Source: Nectonema munidae (taxonomy: Eukaryota; Nematomorpha; Nectonematoida; Nectonematidae). Taken from it: 64,000 nucleotides of DNA. Made by a program: the position numbers and the translations under genes. Where the stretch lies: NCBI GenBank assembly GCA_030549495.1, contig JAUIRK010000753.1:1-64000 (forward strand). Reading direction: 5' to 3'. Below the pieces are notes generated by a model. The model was given only the letters and a program-made list of their open reading frames with translations, made no database searches and was not told the DNA's origin. Shown piece by piece: positions 23,181 through 34,919 of this stretch (within the stretch, counting starts at the first letter, position 1; each line of letters begins with the position of its first letter).

Positions 23181-24039
23181 AAACAACCTTCGGGCTCATT
23201 TATATGAAATTCTTGAATACATTTTTTTTAATAAAATTTTACAATACGTATGTATGTCAAGCGTTTTTCAAACTTTTTTCACTGCGACCAACGAATAGGA
23301 TATTACGACAGAAAACTAAACACAAATTGGTACCCTACTGTATATATTTCTATCGCATTGTGTTTAAGAAACCCGATTAGCCAGTAGCCTGCCCATATAC
23401 TTGTTGATATAGAGTTTAAAAAACAAAAAATCAAATAAAACGATAATCACAAATTTATTGACATGGAATAAAATCTAAAGATTTAAGAAAAAACTTTTTT
23501 TTTCGGATTGAATGAATTGTTAGTATTCAAGTTGATTCTTTTGTTTTGAGTTCGCCCTTGGTCTAAAATTATTCTCTGTAATAAAAAAAATTTGAAAGAG
23601 AAAATTTTAAATACTTGTCCAGTTATTATTAGAATTTCGGTTGTCTAAAAATTAAATAGTCATTTAATATGCAACAATTTAAATTATTTTCTTAAAAAAT
23701 ACTTGTCCAATTATTAGAACTTCGGTTGTCTAAAAAGAATATATAAATTTGAGATACAGCGGTTTAAACATATGCAGATTAGGGTAATTACTTTAAAAAA
23801 ATTTCGAAAAATAAAACGATCTTTTTTTAAGTGAATAATTTTATTTTTTTGATCAAAAACACAAAAAAAAATATTTTTAATAAAAAAATCTTCCCCAGGA
23901 CAACAAAAAATAAATTTATATATTTTAGATAAAATATATCAATTTTTAAAATTAAAAAAAATTATAGCATAATAAATTTATTTTTGTTTTATTCAGTTTG
24001 TTTTTTCTAATTAATTAATGGCATCTGTTGAAAAATCTA

Positions 24040-24480
24040 AGGTTCTAACTATCTAACGAGGAATATGATGATAATGAAGAACGCAATTTTCAAACTGACA
24101 TGGAAAGAAAGAAAATTTTTTCTACATCACAGTCTGTTGAATTAGTTGTCTATTTCTATACTTAAGGCATCAAAAGTGTGTTTAACACTCTGGAAAGATG
24201 CAATAGATTTGCCTACTCCATCTCAATCTGGAATATTTAAAGCAACTATTACACGTGCAAAAGTTATTAAAACTAAAATTAAAAAATTCCCGCAATAACT
24301 TCCTAATTTTTGTTTACACTTTGATGGTAAACGATAAGCAATGAAAAAACAGCATTAAACTTGGAGCATCAAGTTGGGATTAAATAAACCGCAATTTATT
24401 GGTTGCCAATATCATATTTTAGATTGAGTTTTAAAGCATCTTCTTGCTTTTTGATTATATTAAATGTTTTTTAATTGCGT
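24040..24480 (+). pseudogene. Degraded coding sequence of an unidentified mobile element
   Basis: The plus strand reads LWKDAIDLPTPSQSGIFKAT, ITRAKVIKTKIKKFPQ and LPNFCLHFDGKR over 24180-24335, then breaks up. The string looks protein-like and part of it recurs at 18640-18710, so it is repetitive. I cannot name the family. It lies just beyond the 3' end of the minus-strand nucleolin-like gene. Confidence 0.45.
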
Positions 24481-24488
24481 TTTAAATT

Positions 24489-24494
24489 TTTATT
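24489..24494 (-). promoter_or_regulatory. Candidate poly(A) signal of the nucleolin-like gene
   Basis: AATAAA on the minus strand, about 70 bases after the stop codon at 24565-24563. Confidence 0.45.
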
Positions 24495-24562
24495 GCCCAC
24501 TGCTAAAAAAAATCCAAGACAGAAGAATATACATTAACTTTGGTTACATAAAATATATAAAT

Positions 24563-27500
24563 TTAAAATATATTACTTTTAACGCGTGTATTTGAACAAT
24601 TAAATGTGTTTCCAGCAAACTCAAATCCATTCATTTGATTTAAAGAAGTGGAACATTTTTCAGAATCATCGAATTGAATGAAAACGGCACTAAAAATATT
24701 ATAACAAATTTAAAATTATTGCATAAATCTTTTAAAATTTTAAAAACTTATTGAAATTTCCTGGAATTCTCCAATCAACAGCTTGAGGAAACCATTCTTG
24801 AAGTTTATCAATTGTTACATCATCGGGAACATTTCTAACAATTAACTCTTAAAAGAAAGTCAAAATCAATAGAATGAAATATGGGGCAAGAGTTTTACCT
24901 TTGTCGTTCATTTCTTGGGATTTAAAGGGTGAATTAAAATGACCGCCAAATGAAGATCTATTGCTCTGTTCAGGACATTCTCTGGAAAAGTGACCAACTT
25001 TATGGCAATTGAAACATTCTGAAAACATCAAAGAAGAAAACTGAGAGGTTATATGTACGAATAAATATATAACTAACCTTGACCATTGACTTTGTTGTTG
25101 GGATTAGAGATAGCATTAGGGCATTGGCGAGACATATGACCTATCTGATGACATTTAAAGCACTCTTAAAAACACCAAATTTTCAATCAATGTTACAATA
25201 TTGTTAACATATTAATAATATTTTTAAATGCAGCCTCCTTTGTTAAAAAAAATTAGTTGAAACAAAATTCCACACTTTTCCCTGAGAGTATTTGTTTTTA
25301 TGGAAATACTCTCAGTAAACAAAGCCTTGTTCTGAACTGATAGATTAAACTCATATAAAGATAGTATAATCTAGGGGCTAACAACAACAACAAGCTTAGT
25401 ATTCGACATCTTATTCAGAAAACAATAATAGAGGCAGCAGCATATAACAATTTTACTTGTTGAATTAAGAAGATTAGGCCTCCTTAAAATTAATATCAAC
25501 TCTTCAAAACACACAAATGCTAACTAACTTAATGAAACATTATCCGATAGAGGTATAAAGTGTCCTCATACCGTCCTCGAAAAAAATAAAAATAGTTGTG
25601 GTAATTAGCATGCGATGAAGAGAAGATTGTTATACATAAACAAAACAAATAAAAATTAGTAAACCTGAGTCTGTTGTTACTCATCTAATGATTATATTCT
25701 TATAATATTCTTTAATTTTTTTTTATATTTTTATAATATTCTTGTTAACAAGGAAGATGCATAATCTGTAAAAAAACATTTTAAAAAATGTTCAAAAATT
25801 ATGTTAAAATGTGTATTTAATTATACATTTTTAAATAAAAATAATTCTGCGGTTGTTACATTTTCGGAACATCTAAAAAATTCATTGAATTTAATAAATT
25901 TTAAAGTTAAATGTATTTTAGGTTCCTAAAAAGCGAATCAAGTTGTTTTAATTTTGAAAATAAATTTTGAGTTTAAGCAAATTTACGGCTAAAATAGATT
26001 AAAGAGATGAGAAGATGGAAAAGACAAACCTGTGCCCTGGCGTACTGTAGAAAAATTCCTTTGTTCATTTAAAGGCGTTTGCATATCATTCAGATTTATT
26101 GAACCGTATCTAAAAAAATTATTATCTAAAATTAATAATAAAAAATTAAATGTTTTTTTCATAAAAGTTTTGTTCCATGTATTTCAGTATAAGATTATAA
26201 ATCTGATAATGGTGAACATGTAAATTGATTTAGTCTTTTTATTTTTGACTTTTACACCAAAATGTGATAAAGACAATAAGATGAAAAAAATATATTAAAT
26301 CTTACAATGTTCCATCTTCGCAAACGATTTGAGTGATGTTCATTCCAACAGAGGAGAAACATTTGAGAATGGCAGATTTGCTCTTTGCTTCCGATAAGGA
26401 AATTTTGAGGTTTTCTTACAATATTATGTGTAGAAAAAATTGGATGAAAAATGAAATATGAGCATTACTTATCAAATCTGAAGTGATAGCAACTTTCACG
26501 GTATCGTTTACTACAAAGTAGAACTTAGATGTATTGATATCAATGAGTTTGTTAAAGATTACTTTCGGCAGCTTTTGTTTTCTTCTCATCCTCTTCATCT
26601 TCATCATCCGATTCTTCTTCCTCATCTTCACTTTCTTCCGATGATTCTTAAAAAATATGAATTGATGTTTTTTCCAGAAATCTTTGAATATAAGGTGAGT
26701 TTTTTCATTCAAACATGACATTATTACCTAGACTTTATCGAGACACAGCTTGACTAAAATGAAGGACATTGCGGAGAAATTTTTTTAAAAAAAATTTCCC
26801 CTAAAAAAAAAATTTTTTTTTTTTCCCCCCCACCCCCTTCATCCTTTTTTTTTATAAAAAAAAAAAAATTTTTTGGGGGGGGGGGGAAAAAATTCTACTT
26901 GAGCAAGTTCCATCAAGACATGATGGAGAACAGGAACGCTTATGATTACCCTAATGAACGACTCATGCAGGAAACTACTTTTTATTCTCGCGGGGAACAG
27001 AACTGTCTTTGCCAAAATGGTTGTGGAGTAGCAGGGAAAATATCCAACATGATTCCTAGTACTCAGAAAAAATAGAATACTACTCGAACTCCAGACCAAA
27101 AACGTAGTAAATTTAACGCCAACGCTTCGCTTCCGAAATAACCGAATAAAATCCACTTCATTGCACTTTTGTGTTGATTTTGCAATGCTATAAAGGCAGG
27201 AAAAGTTGCGTGATGCGACGCTGCTTATCTGAGGTAGAGAACCTAACGGATGAAGGGTAGACAATGGTCAACAACTGTATAATCAGATCATGGAGACTTC
27301 TTTGAATTTGGAAAAAATTTAAAGAAGTTATTTTTGATATTTTTATTTGAGCAATCAGGTGTTTGAATAAACAGTCGATTTTTTTCCAATACTTTCCCTT
27401 CGGCTGACAAAGAAAATCTATCTTTTTTCCCTCTTTAGGGAGAAGAGAAAACATGAACCAAAAGTGGTCAAGCGATTTGATGTCTTCGTTGCTCAATGTA

Positions 27501-30500
27501 ACAAACCAAACGCCTCTTTTCTATCGGTACCGAAGTTTGTTCTTAGAGCGTGGATATATAAAAATACCTTTTTTTTTAATTCCATTCTTAACCGCCTCCT
27601 TTTTATCATCTTCTTCATCATCATCGCTATCGTCGTCTTCGTCATCATCGCTATTTTCGTCATCATCACTCTGTGCTTTAAACATTACATTCATTTTAAA
27701 AAGAAGGTTAAAAATAAAGAGAATGTAAAAAACTTAGTAGTGATTCAGACATGGCCAATAAAATACAAAGAGAAAAAATGTTCCTCTAAATATATTTTGA
27801 AGTCTAACAAATTTCGGGATAAAAACAGTAAATTTTCAATATCACTCAACTCAAAAACAATATTTTCACCCCATTCATAAATTATAAAATATTGACAGTC
27901 ATTTTGAAAATCGAGCAAAAAATCATTACCTATAAATTTTAACTGATAAAATAAAGAACAATTTATAAGAAAAAATATTTCCAAAATGAACTTTTACATA
28001 TTCCATAAATATATTTAATAAAGCAAGACAAAATACTTTCCTATAAACTTACTAAAATAAAAGGATTGATGTTATAGGCTTAAAAAAGTTTCCAACATTA
28101 CTCAAAAATACAAGATTTTCATTTAATCTTATCTAACACAGGCAATTTATCCACACTTTCTTAATAATAATTTTTAATTGACTAAAAAAATGGACAGGGT
28201 TTTCAACATAAATAGAATTTAATCCAAAAAAAAAGTTGAAATAGAAGAGCAGAACTGCATATCGTCGACACATATGTTCCTGAAAATAATAGAAACCCAT
28301 ATTTTCCCTGCTAACGAAATACACTTGATACCCTAAGAAGAAGGAACTTATTTCAAATAAAATACTTTTCTTTTGATCCGTTTGAACTTTGAGAGCTTTA
28401 GCAGCTCCAGCATTTGTAATACTTTGAACTTTTTGTTTCTTATCCTCATCATCACTGTCATCATCATCATCTTCATCGCTGTCGTCGTCATCATCATCAC
28501 TATCATCATCATCATCATCTTGCTTTTCTAAAAATAATAAATTTATTTGCCGTAAAACCTAGTGTATTCATCGAAACGATATAGCAGTAAGTTGAGAAAA
28601 AGGATGTCTAGCGGAGTGTGCAGAATTGATTGATCATTTTATGAAGCAACACGTTTCAAACACTAAGTGGAAAAATGGCATAACTTAATTTTCAGAGATT
28701 TTTTTAGAGGTAGAACGTGGAAACTGTAGAATGTTAGCTTTTACAAGAGAATTATTTGCTCTTTTTTTGCAGACTTAGAGAAGATGACGTGCTTCAAACA
28801 TCCTGTTTTTTGACTTAGTGAAGAATAATCAGACATAATTGCTACTTTTACTTTATATACATGAACCTATATTCGTACATTGGTACTAAAGAAAAACATG
28901 TTTTACAAAAACGGATTTATTTTTGAAAATACGCGTGTTCATAAAAAAAAAAAGATAAACAATCTATTCAAATAAAATACTTTTCTTTTGATTCGTTTGA
29001 ACTTTGGAGGCTTTAGCAGCTCCAGCATTCGTAATACTTTGAATTTTTTGCTTCTTATCCTCATCATCACTGTCATCATCTTCATCGCTGTCGTCATCAT
29101 CATCACTATCTTCATCATCATCTTGCTTTTCTAAAATAAAAAACTTGAAATATAAGAATTGTTTTAATATTTGACATTTATTAGTTGGACAAAGATAAGA
29201 ATTTTCTGAGCATACTCAAAAAAGTTTTAAAGTAGGACCACCAAATTATTAATCAAGCTTAAAAATAGAAACATACCCTTGTTATTGATGAGTTTTCATA
29301 GAGAAGACCCAATTGAACGCCTGTATTCGGGTAATGAGTAAAAGAGGTTGTATACTAAAGTTTTTTACGAGATCCAGAAAGTACTCTCTATATTTTAAAG
29401 CGCAATACTTTAACAAGATTGCTTTCAATATGCATTAATATTTTCCTTCAAATTTTTGTTGATAAAACTTAAATATTAGATTTTTCTTTAGACAATTAGG
29501 TACCACTGTACTCATTTATGTACAGTAAACGTATTCTAGGTCATCTTCTAAAGGTTCTTTTCTAGATCTAATGAGCTGTTTTTACTTTATTTTGCATTGC
29601 TGGTATTATTTTGTGCCAAAACAATCTCATTATCTAGTATTATTTTCAAGATTCCTCAACTTTAATGGCTGAATCACCCACTTAGATTTTTAAAAAATTT
29701 TAAATCGTATTTCATAAAGTAAAAAATTCTTAAAACTCACTTTTTTTTCTACCTCAGATGGAATATTCAAGAAAAGATTTATCGATATTATTTATAAAGA
29801 AAATGGGATCATTTATTTCTAAATTTATGGAATAAAATTTTTTTTTACAAAAATCGAGAATTTGTTTGTATATTCTTACTTTTTTCAGGCGGAACAGGTT
29901 TGGAATTCTTAACCGCGGCAAAACTCTTGATATTTTTGATTTTTTCGTTTTCACTGTCGTCATCATCCTCATCATCACTATCTTCATCGCTGTCATCACT
30001 TTCTTTTTCTAAAACACATAAACAAATATATTACAGGCGTTCTTTGTGGACAGATAGGTGGGCGTTAAATTTTAACTGGCAGTTTAAAAATAGGTTAAAC
30101 AGCTTTGAATATGTATAAATATATTACGCATAAGGAATAATTCGAAGTTTCAACTATATAGTAGTCGTTATATGATTTTAAAGCCCCAATAAAAAAAGTT
30201 ATGTACGCTTAGTTGAAAGTATGAAACATTACAAAAAATCAAACAGTTTAAAAAGAAAAAACTATGCGCCTTGAGGACGTCAATAAAAATAAAGTATAGA
30301 AGTACTCGCGACAGCTTTCGTTTTTGAATTTGCATTAGCTACATTTGCCTTCTTATCATCTTCTTCATCACTATCTTCATCGTCATCGCTATCATCATCG
30401 TCACTTTCTGCAGCTTTCTTCTCTAAAAAGTAAATAAAACACCACGCGTAAGTTAAAAGAAAGATGTTTTTTAAAATGGACAGTTTCAAAAGAAAACATA

Positions 30501-33500
30501 CGTGTACATAAATTTGTCACTCATTTTTTTATTGATATATACAGGATTATATATATTTGCAAAACGACAGTGTGTAGAATTATGAAAAAACTAAATTTCA
30601 GTGTCTCTTCTACTGATCTAGGCAAAACATTTGGCAAACAAAGTAAACTTTTTTAATAAAGGGCCAAATTATAACCTAAAATTAAACTGAAGGGGCCACG
30701 CCAAAACAAAAAAACGGTTTTTATTATTAAAAAATGTTTTTATAAATTACCATATAAAGTTAAATATTGAAAAATTTTACACCCTAAACCAAATTCCCAA
30801 TCACATATAAAATTTACTCACATCTTAATAATAATAATATTACAATTGAGGCAAAACATGATTTACCTTAACGTTTTTAAAAGTGTATTTTTGAGTTTCT
30901 ACTGGAGAAATTAAAATTTTATTCTACGAGCACTTATTAGTTACTTATTAATTGCAAACGGAAATTTTTGGTTTTAGCTAGCTTGACCGTATATGTATAT
31001 ACCAGGCAGTTGATTAAAATAATTTATTTGTTTGACAAAAATCTTCCACAAATGAGACTGAAATAATAATTGTCAAAATAACGTTCAAAGAAATTCGGCT
31101 TCGCGATTATATCTCGTGTTGGTGAATTTAATCAAATCGAAAATTTACAAATAATATTTGTAGTAGGCATGCATATTGATTAATTAATTAAAAATATTTT
31201 TATTGTAATCACATTTAGATTATTTTAGTTTTAAAAGAACATATTCTGATAATATTCATTGAAATCATGTTGTAATTTCGGTGCGACATATACGCTCTTT
31301 CAAATGCTCTTCAATAGTGCAACATATGTCTAATAACAAGAGACTAAAAATATATATATATATATATGTAAAAAAACATGAAACCCATCAAAAATTCATT
31401 TTTTGTAATGATATTTTTTGCTTTCGAAAAATACTACTTGTATATTAGACACCAATTAAATATAGCAATGTTATTTTTCTGAATTCTCGTCTATGCCTTC
31501 AGATGGCCCTTGTTAATCTACACTCTTTTAACATACCGAAAGACACAAAATATAGTTAATGAAGTTTAGGCTGAATGGTAGAAAAAATTACGATTCTGTT
31601 TAACCACTGGGTTGTTGTTGTTTTTTTTCATTTCTTCCTCATCACTTTCTTCATCGCTATCGTCACTGTCTGCATCTCCCTTTTCTAAACCAAAATGTTA
31701 ATATGTATACCGTATATTTTAATCAAAAGGTTGGAGAAATAACAATTTTTTATTAAATTTACTTATAATTTCAGAACTATTTTCTTTTAAAACAGATATA
31801 TTTAAGAATGTCGAATGGTGGGCAAACTACGCACTATACGTTTCAATGATCTCCCATGTGTCATTCCAGAATTCTTAAATACATGGTTTTATCATTTTTC
31901 CAATTTTTCTCTTTCAAGTTTAAAATGATTGGCAAAATTTATACAGTAAGTCACAACGAATACGGTTACTTGACTTTTTTTTATAAAAGCTAAAATTAGA
32001 GAAAATTTTCATTAAACCAATTTTTACATAGTCTTCAATGTCAAGAAAAACTTAGGAGATTAAAAATAGCATATTTTTAGACAAAGAAGCATTCCCAAGA
32101 ACAAATTGTTTCTCTATGTCATTCCAAAAAGACACGGATTTTTACTCAGTTTTTCCCAAGAACAAATTGTTTCTCTATGCGATTGCAAAAAGACACAGAT
32201 TTTCACAGCAAAGAATCAAGTTAAATACACAATAAATACTAGTTACATTGTAACATTATGGTACAACACTATTTAAAATCATACATTAAATATGCTTTTA
32301 AAAATATATCTAAAATAAAATCCATAGTGGGCAAATTTTTACAACCAATACAGGATTGAACTATACAGCACTTCGGCAAAGCATTTATTCGGAGATAAGT
32401 AAATATGCGACACATCTGACTTCGAACTAAATGCAGTAGAGTAGCATGGATTAAAACTCCATGTTGAGGGCTTGAAATTTTACTAACAGATAAATGAACT
32501 CAAAAGACTTCAATAAAATTTTTTTAATGAACTTAGCACTTAAAACGTTCATGGAAAAACACTCATTGTAAACAATTTACATTGAAAAAAACATTACGTT
32601 TTTTCTGGGCTACAATATTTTTTGCTTCAGCTTTTTTTTCATCACCACTACTTTCATCGCTATCTTCATCACTTGAATCATCTTCAAGCTTTTCTGAATA
32701 TGCAATGAAGAATTAACCATTTTCAAGATTTGTAAAAATAATAAGATGTGAAAATTACACATCTAAACTCGATAAAAGTGTTTTATTGTATATATACAAT
32801 CTTAATTAAAATCAGATAAAGTTAATACTTTTGAGTGCTTTTTTGGAAACCTTTGCATTTTTGCTGTTACCATTGACGTTAATTTTAGCTTTCGTTTCGA
32901 TAGCTTTTTTACCTAAAATTATAAATAATACAAATAACTGTTTCAAAAACAGAAAAGAAATAAATCAATACAGGTTTTTAAAGCATACTACTTTTTAATA
33001 AAATTATCTAGTTATCTACTAAAATAATACTTTATTCAATTAATAGTCATAATTAAATTTTAATTTGTTCCAACTTGTGAGACCTCTTTTAAACTCTAAA
33101 AATAATAGAAACACATGTTCGACAACTGAATAGTGATATGAGAACATTTTAGCTCGCTTCTCTAAACACAGTTGTAGATTACAAATAAAGTAATATAATT
33201 TATTTCTAAATGTTTCCGCATAACGCATAAACATCATTTTATTTTGTATATACGTAAATAAATTCATTTCCATAATCCTTCACTTTGAAACCTTACAACA
33301 TAACATAATGTTTCAATCAAAACTAAATAAGTTTTTTTAGAAAAAAAAATGCACATTGTGGAATATGGTAAAAAAATATATCTTTAATTAAATTTTTTAT
33401 TTTTAACTTCTTTGAGGTTTTTTTTCGCAACGGTATCTTTTTCTTAGCAATACAATATATACATAAATAAAGTAAATATAATGAATTACCTTTAACAAGT

Positions 33501-34897
33501 TTTCCTTTTTTACCTAAAAATAAATAAACTATAAGTATGCTTTTAAAACATAGAGAAATAAAGCTTTAGAAATTAATGTTTTTATTTAAAAATAAGCTTA
33601 ATACAATTCATCCAATGATCAGTTTTTACTTTAAAATTCTGAAGAAAAAACAATGACTCCCAAATGCCAAATAATATGTTTGGTAGAAAGAAGGTGTAGC
33701 AAAAAAGTATATAAAATTTTTAAATCAACAAGTCTAAAAAATGTATAACTAGGAACACATGTAATACTGTAACGAGTGGTGGGATACGTTACGATAACTT
33801 TTTTTGAATTTACGCAAAAAAAAACTAAACAATATCAAAGTTGGATACGTTTTTTTATCGAACATGTGAGAATCACGTTCAAACCCGTTATTTGAGTGAT
33901 ATCATTTTCGAGTGAATAAGGTTTTTTGATTTATTTGTTCATCACGAACACATGTAAAATATAACAGATAAGGAATAACATATACTACATATATCATTTA
34001 TTATTATGATTGATTAGCGAATTATTTATTTACATACGAGAAAAGTTATTATTGAAACTGTTTCTGCATTTTTAAATTATGAATCTTTCAAGAGTTAAAT
34101 TGATCTAATTTTACTTTAATTTGTTATTTAACAGCATAAATCAAATTTAATGTTTTTGAATTTTGCTCAACAGACCATATTGCTTCAAATTGACTTCCTT
34201 AAATCATCTCTTAAAAACTACTTAAATATGCAATGATTGTAACAAAGAATATTGGATGCAGAAAAGCAAAAAACATCAAACAAATCTTTTTGATAACGTT
34301 ATAGGGCAGTTAAAAATTGATACAAAAATTGTGTCAAATTATTGATTTTTAAAGAAATTAGTAATCAATAATTTTCATGGAAAAAAACTAATAAAATTTG
34401 TATTATAGAACAATTTTGTAAGTTTGTCAATCTTATCGACCCCTAAAGACCTGTTATCGAACCGCAGGGGTCGATATCGACCACTTTCCGACCCCTGACA
34501 TAAGCAATCAATATTTAAAAAAAATTATTATCAAATATCTCTTAATCATGACATGAGTATAACAAGTTTTTAATTTTTTTTTATAAAAAATGTATATGGA
34601 TTTGAAATATCAACATGACTAGATAGAAAACATACTTTTGAGAAGATCTGGTTCCTTTTCTGGAGAAACTTCTCTCTTTCTTTTCAATAAGTGTTTTTTG
34701 GTGGTTACCATGGAAACATCTAAACAATTCATATTTAAAATTTTTTAGGCCTTTTAATTTACAAGATAGATTTATTAACCTTCACTTATTTCTTCCACTT
34801 TAGCTTCTTTAGTTTTAACTAAACAGCAAAAATAAGTTTCAATGAAGAAGGCATTGCTAAATAAACTACCTGCAGACAATTTTGCTTTTTTTCCCAT
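24563..34897 (-). CDS. Nucleolin-like acidic, zinc-knuckle RNA-binding protein, 20 exons, 620 aa
   Basis: Exons on the minus strand: 34897-34870, 34818-34780, 34719-34636, 33513-33490, 32912-32829, 32693-32598, 31684-31592, 30422-30306, 30008-29880, 29130-28981, 28527-28366, 27675-27568, 26646-26563, 26510-26469, 26414-26306, 26109-26030, 25164-25078, 25018-24899, 24847-24748 and 24689-24563 (TAA). All borders are GT/AG and the frame stays open. Layout: Lys-rich N-terminus (MGKKAKLSAVKTKEAKVEE); acidic Asp/Glu/Ser modules at residues about 88-399, one per exon; a weak RRM-like segment (VKVAITSDL to YGSINLND, about 400-465); CCHC knuckles CFKCHQIGHMSRQC and CFNCHKVGHFSREC; and a C-terminal RRM (LIVRNVPDDVTIDKLQEWF, AVFIQFDDSEKCS). 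Acidic tracts plus RRMs suggest a nucleolar rRNA-processing or histone-binding role (inference). The zinc knuckles between RRMs are not standard for nucleolin. An acceptor-like TTCCCTCACAG before the ATG hints at a 5' UTR intron. Confidence 0.85.
25282..25315. other. Perfect 12-bp inverted repeat, 10-nt loop, in an intron
   Basis: CTGAGAGTATTT and its exact reverse complement AAATACTCTCAG are separated by ten bases, in the intron between the exons ending 26030 and starting 25164. It would form a stable stem in RNA. No snoRNA C/D boxes were seen around it. Confidence 0.6.
26785..26892. repeat. Homopolymer block (A/T/C/G runs), possible assembly artefact
   Basis: Runs of A, T, C, A, T and G follow one another with almost no other sequence. 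They lie at the left edge of a GC-richer segment (26890-27300) within the intron between the exons at 27568 and 26646. Such flip-flopping homopolymers often mark poor consensus or a collapsed junction. Confidence 0.7.
26893..27560. other. GC-richer intronic block of unknown origin
   Basis: Inside the nucleolin-like gene's intron, 26893-27300 differs in composition from all neighbouring introns and has open frames on the minus strand (141 and 102 residues) with no recognisable motif. It could be an old insertion. No termini were found. Confidence 0.35.
33770..34495. mobile_element. Possible hAT-like non-autonomous element in an intron
   Basis: The right end read inward starts CAGGGGTCGGAAAGTGGTCG (34494 leftwards), resembling hAT termini, and is followed by a mirrored CGACCCCTGCGGTTCGAT motif. 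A weakly similar GAGTGGTGGGATACG lies at about 33773. No 8-bp target duplication could be matched, so only the right end is reasonably supported. It lies in the nucleolin-like gene between the exons starting 34719 and 33513. Confidence 0.4.
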
Positions 34898-34919
34898 AAT
34901 TTCTTTTTTCTAAACTGTG

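Noticed and set aside
27188-27880. Several open frames of ~90-140 residues around an acidic exon
   Set aside because: They are shadows of the exon at 27675-27568 or lie in intronic sequence without motifs.
28366-30008. GAT/ATC trinucleotide runs as microsatellites
   Set aside because: They fall between GT/AG borders with one consistent phase and join into one long reading frame, so they are acidic exons.
24563-34897. C/D-box snoRNA genes in introns of the nucleolin-like gene
   Set aside because: Scanned by eye for TGATGA...CTGA pairs on the gene strand outside exons; none convincing.
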